This document shows positions 1 to 9,763 of a stretch of DNA of 64,000 nucleotides, in pieces. The translations under genes and the position numbers were made by a program. Under the pieces are notes generated by a model. The model was not told where the DNA came from. It ran no database searches and was given only the letters and a program-made list of their open reading frames with translations. Within the stretch, counting starts at the first letter, position 1. Each line of letters begins with the position of its first letter. Source of the stretch: Deinobacterium chartae (GTDB lineage Bacteria > Deinococcota > Deinococci > Deinococcales > Deinococcaceae). Location: contig NZ_JACHHG010000003.1 in assembly GCF_014202645.1 (NCBI RefSeq), forward strand, positions 248,001 to 312,000. Reading direction: 5' to 3'.

Positions 1-2
1 CG

Positions 3-443
3 CTGGTGGATCTGGGAACGCTGGTCAACGAGGTGCGCGCCGATCTCGCTCCGGACACCGAGGGGCGCGAGGTGGTATGGGAGGTCGGTAAGTTGCCGCA
101 GGTGCCGGGCGACCCGGCGCTGCTGCGACAGGTGTTGGCGAACTTGCTGTCTAACGCCTTGAAGTACAGCCGTGGACGCGACGTGACCCGCATCGAGGTC
201 AAAGCCGAACGCACCCCGCAGGAGGTGGTGGTGTCGGTGCGCGACAACGGCGCCGGTTTCAACCCCAAATACCAAGACCGGCTGTTCGGGGTGTTCCAGC
301 GCCTGCACCGCAGCGAGGAATTCGAGGGCACCGGAATCGGCCTGGCCAACGTGCGCCGCATCATCTCGCGTCACGGGGGCCGGGTGTGGGCCGAGGGCGA
401 GCTCGACAAGGGCGCGACCTTCTACTTCTCGCTGCCGCGCTGA
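3..443 (+). CDS. Sensor histidine kinase, C-terminal ATPase part (5' end outside window)
   Basis: The reading frame is already open at the window edge, so the GTG at 6 is probably internal. About 146 residues remain. They hold the HATPase_c domain: an N-box (LANLLSNALKYS), a G1 box (VRDNGAGF), an F-region and a G2 box (GTGIGLANVRRI). The end (GATFYFSLPR) is typical of phytochrome-like or PAS-type kinases. The sensor and phospho-acceptor regions are not visible. No response regulator follows, because the next gene is on the other strand. Confidence 0.9.
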   Translation: MVDLGTLVNEVRADLAPDTEGREVVWEVGKLPQVPGDPALLRQVLANLLSNALKYSRGRDVTRIEVKAERTPQEVVVSVRDNGAGFNPKYQDRLFGVFQRLHRSEEFEGTGIGLANVRRIISRHGGRVWAEGELDKGATFYFSLPR

Positions 444-495
444 CGCCTGGAGGGCCAAGGTCTGCGCGGCAGCGCCCGTCCGGCGTCTGGCCGGC

Positions 496-1191
496 TCAGT
501 CGTCGTCGAGGCCGTACATGACGGCCTCGAGGCCCTCGACGTTCATGATCTCCAGGCGGCGTGCCCGCGAGCGGATCAGCCCGGCGGCCTCGAACTTGCG
601 CAGCGCGCGCGATACGCTCTCACGCGAGTTGCCCGAGCGGTTGGCCAGCTCCTGGTGGCTCATTTCCAGCACTGCGGCGTTCTCGAGGCGGGCGTGCTGG
701 CGCTGGCGGTACAGCGAGTACAGCGCGTAAGCCACACAGGCCTCGGTGGAGGAGAAGGTCACGATCAGCAGCTCGTCGTTGAGGTCGCGTACTCGCTGGC
801 CCAGCACCCGGGCGAGGTTCCACAGCACCTGCGGGTGACGGTCGATCACGCTGCGCAGCGGATCGCGGTAGAACATCAGCGCCCGCACATCGGTGACGCA
901 GCGGACCGTGGCGCTGCGCTGACCGTCGAGCACCACCGCGATCTCCCCGATCAACGCCGGGGCGTACAGATAGTTCAGCACGCGTTCCTGGCCGGTGATT
1001 GAGGAGCGCTCCACCGTTACGGCACCTGAGGCGAGCAGGTACAGCGTCTCCCCGTCGGCCTCCTGGCCCAGCATGACGTCCCCGGCGGAGAAGTTGCGCA
1101 CGATGGCCACCTGACGGGCAGCCTCGAGGGCTTCGGGGCGGACGTTTTCAAACAGCGGTGATGCAGCCAGATCTTGCAGGATGTCGTTCAT
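496..1191 (-). CDS. Crp/Fnr-family transcriptional regulator
   Basis: The 231-residue protein has the usual Crp length. Residues 1-140 form a cyclic-nucleotide-binding fold. The phosphate-binding stretch GEIAVVLDGQRSA keeps Glu83, Arg92 and Ser93, which in E. coli Crp contact cAMP, so a cyclic nucleotide ligand is plausible. Residues 178-207 form the winged helix-turn-helix (HQELANRSGNSRESVSRAL). No cysteine cluster is present, which argues against an Fnr iron-sulfur sensor. It converges on the kinase gene. Target genes cannot be read from the sequence. Confidence 0.92.
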   Translation of the reverse strand: MNDILQDLAASPLFENVRPEALEAARQVAIVRNFSAGDVMLGQEADGETLYLLASGAVTVERSSITGQERVLNYLYAPALIGEIAVVLDGQRSATVRCVTDVRALMFYRDPLRSVIDRHPQVLWNLARVLGQRVRDLNDELLIVTFSSTEACVAYALYSLYRQRQHARLENAAVLEMSHQELANRSGNSRESVSRALRKFEAAGLIRSRARRLEIMNVEGLEAVMYGLDDD

Positions 1192-1235
1192 AAGTTGCAG
1201 GGAGAGGCGCGGCAGAAAGTCCGGCCCATGATAGC

Positions 1236-1901
1236 ATGACCCGCGTGAAGGACGCCCTACGAGTCGAACATCTCTCGCATGCTTTCGGAACGACGGCGGT
1301 GCTTCACGACGTCAGTTTCTCGCTCGCCCAGGGCGAGGTGCTGGCGCTGCTGGGCCCTTCGGGCAGCGGCAAGAGCACGCTGCTGCATCTGGTTGGCGGG
1401 CTCGACACGCCCAGCCGTGGCCGGGTGCTGTGGGGCGATACGGACCTCAGCAGCCTGAGCGCCGAGGAGCGTGCCCGCCGTCGCAACCTCGAGCTGGGAC
1501 TGATCTTTCAGCACCACTACCTGCTCGAGGACCTCTCGGCCCTGGAAAACGCCGCATTGCCCGCCCTGATCGCGCACCGTCCGGACCAGGACCGTGCCGA
1601 GCGGCTGTTGCGCTCGGTGGGCCTGGGCGCGCGCCTGGGCAACTTCCCGGCGCAGCTGTCCGGCGGCGAGCGTCAGCGCGTGGCTCTGGCGCGCGCGCTG
1701 ATGCTGCGCCCGCGCCTGCTGCTGGCCGACGAACCGACCGGAAGCCTCGACCAGGCGAACTCGCGCGCAGTGATGGACCTGCTGTTGGGTCTGGCCCTCG
1801 AGGAAGGGGCGGGCGTGCTGCTGGTGACGCACGATGAGGCCTTGGCGCTGCGGGCTCACCGGGTGCTGCGGCTGGTAGACGGCCGCCTGCTGGTGGACTG
1901 A
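1236..1901 (+). CDS. ABC transporter ATP-binding protein, LolD/MacB type
   Basis: The 221-residue single ATPase domain has Walker [10 protein letters not shown] (40-48), signature LSGGERQR (141-148), Walker B LLLADEP (161-167) and a switch histidine in VTHDEAL. Size and sequence resemble the LolD/MacB/FtsE group, which works with FtsX-like permeases in lipoprotein release or efflux. No permease gene is adjacent, so its partner must lie elsewhere. An in-frame GTG at 1245 is an alternative start. There is no clear ribosome binding site. Confidence 0.9.
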   Translation: MTRVKDALRVEHLSHAFGTTAVLHDVSFSLAQGEVLALLGPSGSGKSTLLHLVGGLDTPSRGRVLWGDTDLSSLSAEERARRRNLELGLIFQHHYLLEDLSALENAALPALIAHRPDQDRAERLLRSVGLGARLGNFPAQLSGGERQRVALARALMLRPRLLLADEPTGSLDQANSRAVMDLLLGLALEEGAGVLLVTHDEALALRAHRVLRLVDGRLLVD

Positions 1902-1917
1902 AAGCGCTGCTTCCAAA

Positions 1918-1949
1918 CGAAGAACCCCGCGCTTGCGCGGGGTTCTTCG
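1918..1949. terminator. Bidirectional hairpin terminator
   Basis: A 14-bp perfect inverted repeat, arms 1918-1931 and 1936-1949, sits between the convergent ATPase gene and the SLH-protein gene. GAAGAACCCC on one side and GGGGTTCTTC on the other give short A/T tracts for both directions. Confidence 0.8.
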
Positions 1950-1960
1950 GCTGCGGAGGT

Positions 1961-3166
1961 TTAGAAGAAGAACTTCAGGCCGGTGCGGGCACCGATGTTG
2001 AAGCCCTGAACGGCGTTGGTGGTGTTGGCGCTGAAGTAGTAGCGCGGGTTGGCTTCGGCGAACAGGCCCACCGAGTCGGTGAACTTGAAGTCCACGCCCA
2101 GGATGCCGTCGGCGTAGAAGTCGAAGGCGCGGGCGCCCGCATCGTTGCGGCTGGTGGCGTAGTCCAGACCGCCACCGAGGCCGATGTAGGGGGCAAAGCT
2201 GCCGGTACCCAGGCCGTAGGTGACCTTCAGGTCGGCGCTGAGCGCGCTGGTGCTGGGACGGAAGCTCACGCCCGCACGGCCACCCAGGCCGCCGAACAGG
2301 TTGCTGGTACCGGCCACGACGCCGAAGTTGAAGCGCTGGAAGGTGCTGGCACCGGCATCCGAGGGGGACTCGGTGAAGGGGTAACCGGCGGTGATGCCCA
2401 CGAAGGCGTTGCGCTCGACGACCGGGGCGGGGAACTCGTCGACCGGCTGGTCGGGCAGGATCACGGTGGTGTCGCCCTGGGCGGGCGGGGTCACCACGAC
2501 CGGCTGCTGGGGCTGGGCCGAGAGGCGCTGCACGGTCTGCTCGAGCGCGGCGATGCGCGCCTCGAGGGCAGCGGTGTCGGCGGGGGCGCCGGCCGGGCCC
2601 TGCGGGCCGGCGGGACCGGGCTCACCCTGAGGACCCTGCGGGCCGGCCGGGCCCTGCGGGCCAGGCTGACCGGCGGTCTGACGCACGGTGTTGAGGTCGG
2701 CGGTGAGGGCCTGGATCTGCTGCTCGAGGGCAGCCACGCGGTCGGCCTGGGCACGGCTGCCCTGCTCGAGCGCGTCGACGCGGCTGGCGATGGCGGCCAG
2801 CTCGGTCGAGACTTCCTGCAGGCCGCGGCTGACGGTCTCGAGGCCAGCGGGGTCCATCTGGCTCAGCGCGCCGGTCTGCAGCAGGCGGTAGAAGATCAGG
2901 GCGGCCTGGTAGCGGGTCAGGTTCTCGTTACCGCGGAAGGTGCCGTCGGGGAAGCCCTGGATCAGGCCCTGCTGGGCGATGTATTCCACGGCGTCCTTGG
3001 CCCAGTGGCCAGCGGGAACGTCACTGAAGGAGACGGGAGCCTGAGCAGGCGCGGCGGTGGTGGCGGGCGCGGTGGGCGCAGGGGTGGCCGGGGCGGTGGT
3101 CTGCGCGTAGGCAGCGCTCACCAGCGCGAGGGTCATAGCCGAAGTGATGAACAAGCTCTTGCGCAT
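1961..3166 (-). CDS. SLH-domain outer-envelope protein with collagen-like linker and beta-barrel end
   Basis: Start at 3166 is chosen because AGGAGA lies five bases upstream and the product then opens with a signal peptide (MRKSLFITSAMTLALVSAAYA). The 401-residue product has one SLH domain (46-98, FSDVPAGHWAKDAV), a predicted coiled coil (about 105-163), about ten collagen-like G-X-Y triplets (166-195), a second short helix (197-217), a proline-rich linker, and a C-terminal region (253-401) of alternating beta strands ending in phenylalanines. The layout resembles envelope-tethering proteins of the SlpA type in Deinococcus-Thermus: the SLH domain would bind the cell-wall polymer and the barrel would sit in the outer membrane. 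The collagen insert is unusual. The role is inference. Confidence 0.85.
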   Translation of the reverse strand: MRKSLFITSAMTLALVSAAYAQTTAPATPAPTAPATTAAPAQAPVSFSDVPAGHWAKDAVEYIAQQGLIQGFPDGTFRGNENLTRYQAALIFYRLLQTGALSQMDPAGLETVSRGLQEVSTELAAIASRVDALEQGSRAQADRVAALEQQIQALTADLNTVRQTAGQPGPQGPAGPQGPQGEPGPAGPQGPAGAPADTAALEARIAALEQTVQRLSAQPQQPVVVTPPAQGDTTVILPDQPVDEFPAPVVERNAFVGITAGYPFTESPSDAGASTFQRFNFGVVAGTSNLFGGLGGRAGVSFRPSTSALSADLKVTYGLGTGSFAPYIGLGGGLDYATSRNDAGARAFDFYADGILGVDFKFTDSVGLFAEANPRYYFSANTTNAVQGFNIGARTGLKFFF

Positions 3167-3187
3167 CATGGTCTCCTGTAGAGTGGA

Positions 3188-3217
3188 CTTATACAAACTC
3201 GCACCTGCAACGAACAA
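3188..3217 (-). promoter_or_regulatory. Promoter of the SLH-protein gene
   Basis: On the minus strand, -35 TTGTTC (3217-3212), an 18-base spacer, and -10 TATAAG (3193-3188) preceded by TG. This predicts a short leader of about 15-20 bases before the AGGAGA site. A dyad (AACGAAC at 3209-3215, GTTCGTT at 3223-3229) overlaps the -35 box and may be an operator. Confidence 0.55.
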
Positions 3218-3519
3218 GGGCAGTTCGTTTGTATATTGATACCTTAGGGATTTGGCGTGAGCGCCGTATGAATTTCATCTATAGGTCAATTGGTTAGCAA
3301 ACGATCAAATGCTGGGCATCCGAATGAGATGGATCAAGGGGTGTTCAGAAGTCCTCAGATCGTGTTTTTCTCGATTCGGCGCGGGAACCTATGACGAACG
3401 GTGGCTGACACACAGATCAATAAGTAATACAAATTCCTAAGCCTGACGGATAATTAGACCTTAATGAAACCCAGTTTCACATCGTCGGGGGCGAGATTTA
3501 CGGGGCTATACTGTGAAGC
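3218..3519. other. AT-richer intergenic region between divergent genes
   Basis: About 300 bases without a credible reading frame, clearly richer in A+T than the flanking genes. It holds the upstream regulatory DNA of the SLH-protein gene on one side and, at 3507-3512, the -10 box of the phosphorylase operon on the other. Nothing else recognisable was seen. Confidence 0.6.
3507..3512 (+). promoter_or_regulatory. -10 box for a leaderless phosphorylase transcript
   Basis: TATACT ends seven bases before the ATG at 3520. There is no Shine-Dalgarno sequence between them, so transcription should begin at or next to the start codon. No good -35 box is visible. Confidence 0.55.
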
Positions 3520-4236
3520 ATGAGTCAGATCCACCTCAGAACCGAAGCCGAAAAAGTCGCGCCCTACGTACTGCTGCCCGGTGACCCCGGACGTGCGCGC
3601 TGGATTGCAGAAACCTACCTCGAGGCTCCGGAGCTGTACAACGACCACCGTGGACTGCTCGGGTTCACCGGGACGTACAAGGGCGTGCGCGTTTCGGTGC
3701 AGACCACCGGGATGGGTTGCCCCACCACCGCGATCGTGGCCGAGGAACTCATTCGCCTGGGCGCCCGCTATCTGCTGCGCGTCGGAACCTGCGGTGCCGC
3801 CACGCCCCGCCTGAACCCCGCCGATCTGGTGATCGCGCAGGCCGCGGTTCCCAACGACGGCACCACCCGCCAGTACCTCGGGGGCGCGCCGTACGCGCCT
3901 ATCGCCTCGTTCGAGCTGGTCGAGGCCGGGGTGGCTTCGGCGCGCGCGGCCGGTATTCCGCACCATGTCGGCCTGATCATGACCGAGGACGCCTTTTACG
4001 CCTCGACCCCCGAGCACGCCCGGCTGTGGGCCTCGAGGGGGGTGCTGGGCTTCGAGATGGAGGCGAGTGCCCTGTTCCTGGTGGCCGCCATGCGCGGCGT
4101 TCATGCGGGCTGCATGGTGACGGTGTCCAATGATATCGGGGACCCGCAGCTGGTTGCCCCCGAGGTGCTGCAAGAGGGCGTGCGGCGCATGACCGAGGCC
4201 TCGCTGGAAACCTTTTACCGACTGGAGAACCGCTGA
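3520..4236 (+). CDS. Purine-nucleoside phosphorylase / uridine phosphorylase family protein
   Basis: The 238-residue protein belongs to the PNP/UDP phosphorylase family 1. It has the N-terminal LLPGDPGRAR phosphate loop, the RVGTCGA phosphate-binding segment, and GFEMEAS, the ribose-binding Met-Glu motif. It should cleave a nucleoside with phosphate to base and pentose-1-phosphate in the cytoplasm. Base preference is uncertain: the late motif is SNDIGDP rather than the typical DeoD SDH. The stop overlaps the next start (TGATG at 4234-4238), so it is translationally coupled to the hydratase. Confidence 0.85.
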   Translation: MSQIHLRTEAEKVAPYVLLPGDPGRARWIAETYLEAPELYNDHRGLLGFTGTYKGVRVSVQTTGMGCPTTAIVAEELIRLGARYLLRVGTCGAATPRLNPADLVIAQAAVPNDGTTRQYLGGAPYAPIASFELVEAGVASARAAGIPHHVGLIMTEDAFYASTPEHARLWASRGVLGFEMEASALFLVAAMRGVHAGCMVTVSNDIGDPQLVAPEVLQEGVRRMTEASLETFYRLENR

Positions 4237-5039
4237 TGCAAGAGAACCTGTTTGACGTCGAGTTCGAAAATATCCTGCTCGATCAGCACGGCCGCCTGGG
4301 TGTCTTGACCCTCAACCGCCCCGGAGCGCTCAATGCCCTGAACACCGAGACCTTCCGCGAGATTGCCGAAGCTCTGGATCTGGTCATGGAAAACGCCACC
4401 ATCGAGGCGCTGATCGTGACCGGTCAGGGCGACAAGGCTTTCGCCGCCGGTGCCGACATCTCCGAGCTGGCCCAGCTCGACTCGGCCTTCGCCGCCCGCG
4501 ACCTGTCGCTGGCCGGACAGGACGTTTTCCAGACGCTCTCGACCCTGCCGATTCCCACGGTCGCGGTGATCAACGGCTACGCCTTGGGCGGCGGCCTCGA
4601 GCTGGCCCTGGCCGCCGACGTGCGCGTGGCGCACCCGCGTGCCAAGCTGGGCCTTCCCGAGGTGACCCTGGGCTTGATTCCCGGCTACGGCGGCACCCAG
4701 CGCCTGCCGCGCCTGATCGGGGTGGGCCGCGCCCTGGACCTGATGCTCTCGGGCCGTCAGGTGGACGCTCAGGAAGCGCTGGGCATGGGGCTGGTCAACT
4801 ACGTCGAGGAAGCTCCGCTCGAGTTCGCCCGCGAATACCTCAGCCGTCTGCTCGACCGCGGCGGCCCGATGGCCTTCGGGCTGATCAAGGAGGCGGTGCG
4901 GCGCGGCATGGACACCTCGCTCAGCGACGCGCTCGAGATCGAAGCCGACATGTTCGGGATGGTGCTGGCCACCCAGGACGCCAAGGAAGGTACGCGCGCC
5001 TTCCTCGAGAAGCGCAAGGCAAACTTCAAGGGCGAGTGA
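4236..5039 (+). CDS. Enoyl-CoA hydratase/isomerase family protein
   Basis: The 267-residue crotonase-fold enzyme hydrates a trans-2-enoyl-CoA during fatty-acid or amino-acid breakdown. AFAAGADISEL (68-78) supplies the oxyanion-hole region. Glu122 (GGGLELALA) and Glu142 (GLPEVTLGLIPG) match the two catalytic glutamates of mitochondrial enoyl-CoA hydratase, with the same 20-residue spacing. It is the middle gene of a three-gene operon with the phosphorylase and an HD hydrolase, an odd metabolic mix. The exact substrate cannot be told. Confidence 0.9.
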   Translation: MQENLFDVEFENILLDQHGRLGVLTLNRPGALNALNTETFREIAEALDLVMENATIEALIVTGQGDKAFAAGADISELAQLDSAFAARDLSLAGQDVFQTLSTLPIPTVAVINGYALGGGLELALAADVRVAHPRAKLGLPEVTLGLIPGYGGTQRLPRLIGVGRALDLMLSGRQVDAQEALGMGLVNYVEEAPLEFAREYLSRLLDRGGPMAFGLIKEAVRRGMDTSLSDALEIEADMFGMVLATQDAKEGTRAFLEKRKANFKGE

Positions 5040-5040
5040 C

Positions 5041-6057
5041 ATGTCCGCTCAGGGCAAGGGTAAGGACGAGAAGTTCACGCTCAGCGTGTCGGGGGGAACC
5101 CTGCAAGACGTCGAGCAGGGACAGGAAGCGCCGCCGCCGCCCCAGCCGGAGGTGCGGCCCGAACGGGCCGTGGAGTTCTCCACGCCCAAGACCAAACTGA
5201 TCGCCGAGGCGGACGCTGCCATCCGCCGTGACCTCGAGGAGTTCCCGACCGCGCTGGCCGCCTACAGCGCCCTGGTGGCCGATCCGGAGGCGCTGGCGTA
5301 CTGGGACATGGCCAACTACATCACCATGCGCAAGCTGGGCTACAACGACCACGGCCGGGTGCACGCCTGGGTGACCGGGGCGGCCTCGCTGGCGATCCTC
5401 GAGCTCTTGCTCGACGCGGACGTGCGTCCGGACGTGGTGGAGTCGGGCGTGGGCACGGTCGATGACGCCTACGTGATCGTGATCTTGGGGACCATGCTGC
5501 ACGACATCGGCAACGGCATTCACCGCGCCGCGCACGAGGAGCTCGGCGTGGTGCTGGCGCGGCCGATCGTCGACCGCATCCTCGAGCCGCTGTACCCGGA
5601 TGTGTTCAAGCGCACCAAGATCCGCAACTTCATCTTGCACTCGATCAACTGCCACGATCTCACCCCGCCGCCGCTGACCCTCGAGGGCGGTATCACGGCG
5701 GTGGCCGACGGGACCGACATCACCAAGGGACGCGGGCGCAAGGCCTTCGAGCTGGGATCGGTGGACATTCATTCGATCTCGGCCCTGGCCGTGGACCAGG
5801 TCGTGATCGCCCGCGGGCAGCGGACGCCGGTGGAGATCGAAGTCACCATGAACAACTCGGGCGGTATCTTCCAGGTCGAGGAGATTTTGGCCTCCAAGGT
5901 GATCCGCTCGCCGCTTTCCCGCTACGTCTCGCTGATCGCGTCGCTGCGCGGCGGACCCGGCGAGTCCGAGCAGCGCATCCTCAACCGGGTACGCCTCGAG
6001 GGAGACCATTTCGTGACGGTCGAGCTGACCCCCGACCCGCTCGACGAACTGCCTTAA
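5041..6057 (+). CDS. HD-domain phosphohydrolase
   Basis: The 338-residue protein begins one base after the upstream stop. A hydrophilic, proline-rich N-terminus (1-50) precedes an HD metal-binding domain: His104/His108 (NDHGRVHAW), His154-Asp155 ([18 protein letters not shown]), a later NCHD, and ADGTD. These fit a metal-dependent phosphohydrolase, perhaps on nucleotides or cyclic nucleotides. The C-terminal about 100 residues are mixed alpha/beta and not recognised. Context gives only a loose link to nucleoside metabolism. Confidence 0.85.
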   Translation: MSAQGKGKDEKFTLSVSGGTLQDVEQGQEAPPPPQPEVRPERAVEFSTPKTKLIAEADAAIRRDLEEFPTALAAYSALVADPEALAYWDMANYITMRKLGYNDHGRVHAWVTGAASLAILELLLDADVRPDVVESGVGTVDDAYVIVILGTMLHDIGNGIHRAAHEELGVVLARPIVDRILEPLYPDVFKRTKIRNFILHSINCHDLTPPPLTLEGGITAVADGTDITKGRGRKAFELGSVDIHSISALAVDQVVIARGQRTPVEIEVTMNNSGGIFQVEEILASKVIRSPLSRYVSLIASLRGGPGESEQRILNRVRLEGDHFVTVELTPDPLDELP

Positions 6058-6073
6058 GCTGCATCCGGTCAGA

Positions 6074-6109
6074 GCCCGGCCCCGGCGCAGAACTGCGCCG
6101 GGGCCGGGC
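6074..6109 (+). terminator. GC-rich hairpin after the three-gene operon
   Basis: A 17-bp perfect stem (6074-6090 and 6093-6109) with a two-base loop. There is no long T tract after it, so it could also act as an RNA-stabilising hairpin. Confidence 0.6.
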
Positions 6110-6139
6110 CGGCGTTTGCAAAGGCTGCGGTCAGGGGCC

Positions 6140-6172
6140 TTGACCCACGGCTTTTTCCGAGCGTGCTACAAT
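6140..6172 (+). promoter_or_regulatory. Promoter of methylmalonyl-CoA mutase gene
   Basis: TGCTACAAT is an extended -10 (TACAAT 6167-6172). TTGACC at 6140-6145 resembles a -35 box but lies 21 bases away, too far for a normal pair, so the extended -10 may carry the promoter. The same TGCTACAATCCG string occurs before the tRNA gene at 13037. Confidence 0.5.
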
Positions 6173-6208
6173 CCGAACAAGCATTTGTTTTACCCTCGAG
6201 GAGGTTCC

Positions 6209-7867
<1,659 letters not shown>

Positions 7868-7885
7868 GCGCAGCTGCAACCGCAG

Positions 7886-7910
7886 GGGGAGGGCAAGCCC
7901 TCCCCGCTTT
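7886..7910 (+). terminator. Terminator after methylmalonyl-CoA mutase
   Basis: A 9-bp stem (7886-7894 and 7897-7905) with a two-base loop is followed by GCTTT. Confidence 0.6.
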
Positions 7911-8037
7911 GCCTGAAGGTATGCCCGGATAGCACAGAGAGTACTGCGTGCATGAGTTCCGATTGCGTTCCGTCTTTGCCAACGGACGCTGCCCGAGCCC
8001 TTGACTCTGACCTTTGGGAAGACCGCACACTGACCGC

Positions 8038-8868
8038 ATGAACGAGACGGCCACCTCCCGCCTCTCCATCGGCGCGTTCGCCCGTGCCTCGATGCTCACG
8101 CTCAAGGCGCTGCGCCTCTACGACGACTTGGGCCTGCTGCCCCCGGACTACGTGGATCCGGCGAGCGGTTACCGCTACTACCGCCCCGAGCAGCTGCGGG
8201 CGGCGCGCCTGATCGGGCTGCTGCGGCAGCTCGGGATGCCGCTTGGCCGCATTGCCCGGGTGCTCGACCTCGAGGCGCAGGCGGCCAGCCGCGAGATCGC
8301 GGGGTACTGGCGCGAGGCAGAGGCGGAGATGGCCAAGAAGCGCAAGCTCGTTCGCTACCTCGAGAACTACCTCGAGGGAAAGGGGCAAAGGATGTTCGAG
8401 ATTCAGACCCGCTCGGTGCCGCAGCAGAAGGTGCTTACCGTCCAGCGATCAGTACAGGTGAAGGACCTGCCTGGTTTTATCGACCGCAGCATCGAGGAAC
8501 TGCAGGCGCAACTCGGCGCTCAGGGTGCCGAGCAGGAGGGCGCGCCGTTCGTGATCTACCACGGGCAGGTGAACGAGGACAGCGACGGCCCGGTCGAGGT
8601 GTGCCTGCCCTTCTGCGGCAGCGTGGAACCCGCAGGCGACCTGCGCGTGCGCCTCGAGCCCGCCCGAGAGGAGGCTTATGCCACCATTACCGAGGCGCAG
8701 TGCGAGTTTCCCGGGATCCTCGAGGCCTACGACGCGGTGGCGCGCTGGCTGGTCCGGCAGCAGCGGGCCTGCTGGCTGTCCCCGCGCGAGGTGTACTTCG
8801 CCGACCTGAAAGGCAGCGCGCCGGATGCGCCCTTCTGTGACATCGCCTATCCGTACCGCCCGCTCTGA
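8038..8868 (+). CDS. MerR-family regulator with GyrI-like effector domain
   Basis: ATG at 8038 is chosen because the MerR winged-helix region begins directly after it (SIGAFARASMLTLKALRLYD). The 276-residue product continues with SGYRYYRPEQL, a linker helix, and a C-terminal GyrI-like small-molecule-binding domain, as in BmrR-type multidrug sensors. TTGACT at 8001 lies upstream, and no ribosome binding site is seen. No transporter lies next to it, so the target is unknown. Confidence 0.88.
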   Translation: MNETATSRLSIGAFARASMLTLKALRLYDDLGLLPPDYVDPASGYRYYRPEQLRAARLIGLLRQLGMPLGRIARVLDLEAQAASREIAGYWREAEAEMAKKRKLVRYLENYLEGKGQRMFEIQTRSVPQQKVLTVQRSVQVKDLPGFIDRSIEELQAQLGAQGAEQEGAPFVIYHGQVNEDSDGPVEVCLPFCGSVEPAGDLRVRLEPAREEAYATITEAQCEFPGILEAYDAVARWLVRQQRACWLSPREVYFADLKGSAPDAPFCDIAYPYRPL

Positions 8869-8949
8869 GGGCGGATAGACCCTGCGCTCCGCCTCCAGGC
8901 GGGGCACTGTCTTTTTTCGCCTCCGGTCAAGCTGCTAGACTGGTTCCCC

Positions 8950-9291
8950 GTGAGACGCTTCACCGTACAGGGCACCAATACCGGCTTTACCTGCGGCCAC
9001 TGCGGGACCGAGGTGCCGCCTCTGGCCAACGGCAGCGTGCGTAACCACTGCCCGGCCTGTCTGTGGAGCTTGCACCTCGACGTGTTCCCCGGGGACCGCG
9101 CCGCCGACTGCGGCGGCCCGATGCGCCCGGTAGCGGTCGAGCACTCGCCCAAGAAAGGCTGGATGATCGTGCACCGCTGCGAGCGCTGCGGGCACACCGG
9201 TCGCAACAAGGCTGCCCTGGACGACCCGAACTTTCCCGACGACTACGATGTGATCGTCCGGCTCTCCTCGAGACCCGAAGACGACCGCTGA
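8950..9291 (+). CDS. RNHCP domain-containing zinc-ribbon protein
   Basis: The GTG start at 8950 lies eight bases after TAGACT (8936-8941, extended -10 TGCTAGACT), suggesting a leaderless mRNA. The 113-residue protein has CGHCG, the hallmark RNHCPACLWS, and CERCGHTG, giving two or more zinc-knuckle cysteine pairs. GDRAADCGGPM is also characteristic. The family is widespread and of unknown function. Its stop overlaps the next gene (TGATG), so the small membrane protein is coupled to it. Confidence 0.88.
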   Translation: MRRFTVQGTNTGFTCGHCGTEVPPLANGSVRNHCPACLWSLHLDVFPGDRAADCGGPMRPVAVEHSPKKGWMIVHRCERCGHTGRNKAALDDPNFPDDYDVIVRLSSRPEDDR

Positions 9292-9479
9292 TGGCCGCGC
9301 TGCTGTACGTCCTGGCAGCGATGGTGGCCCTCGCGGGCGTGGGCATGGCGCTGTGGGGCGCACTCCGCGAGCGCGACGAGGCACGGCGCTGGCTGTGGGG
9401 ACTGGCCGGGGCCGGGAACGTGCTGCTGGCCGTGCTGCTGTTTGCCCTGGTGTCCGCCACGCGCGCGCGTTTGCCCTGA
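9291..9479 (+). CDS. Small hydrophobic membrane protein (62 aa)
   Basis: ATG at 9291 shares its A with the RNHCP stop codon. The 62-residue product has two predicted membrane helices (about 4-25 and 36-56) split by a charged turn (RERDEARRW). I do not recognise a family. The start coupling and a hydrophobic reading frame kept to a proper stop argue that it is real. Confidence 0.6.
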   Translation: MAALLYVLAAMVALAGVGMALWGALRERDEARRWLWGLAGAGNVLLAVLLFALVSATRARLP

Positions 9480-9535
9480 AAACCGAACCCGTCTGGCCGT
9501 GGCCGGCCGCTGGCCCCGCGGCAAAGGAGTGAAAG

Positions 9536-9712
9536 ATGTTTACTGCTGCCCTGTGGATCCTTGTTGCCCTGCTGCTGCTCTCGGCCAGCGGCATCCTGTA
9601 CGCGGCCTTTGGCCCGCTCAAACAGACCTCGAGTGCCACCACGCTGCGCGTGGTGGGCATCATTCAGCTGCTGATGGCCCTGGGAACGGTGCTCATCGTG
9701 CTGCTGCGTTGA
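9536..9712 (+). CDS. Small hydrophobic membrane protein (58 aa)
   Basis: ATG at 9536 has a strong site, AAAGGAG, a few bases upstream. The product begins MFTAALWILVALLLLSASG and has two predicted membrane helices separated by GPLKQTSSATT. It lies 56 bases after the 62-residue membrane protein in the same direction. Together with RNHCP they look like one transcription unit. No family recognised. Confidence 0.65.
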   Translation: MFTAALWILVALLLLSASGILYAAFGPLKQTSSATTLRVVGIIQLLMALGTVLIVLLR

Positions 9713-9752
9713 CCGCTTGTTCATGACGCGCCCTCGCCGCGGGCCAGCACGT

Positions 9753-9758
9753 TATGAT
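9753..9758 (+). promoter_or_regulatory. -10 box for leaderless MBL gene
   Basis: TATGAT ends five bases before the ATG at 9764. There is no ribosome binding site between them. Confidence 0.5.
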
Positions 9759-9763
9759 GGCGC

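Noticed and set aside
6140-6172. Classical -35/-10 pair before the mutase gene
   Set aside because: The 21-base spacing is too long; only the extended -10 is kept as support.
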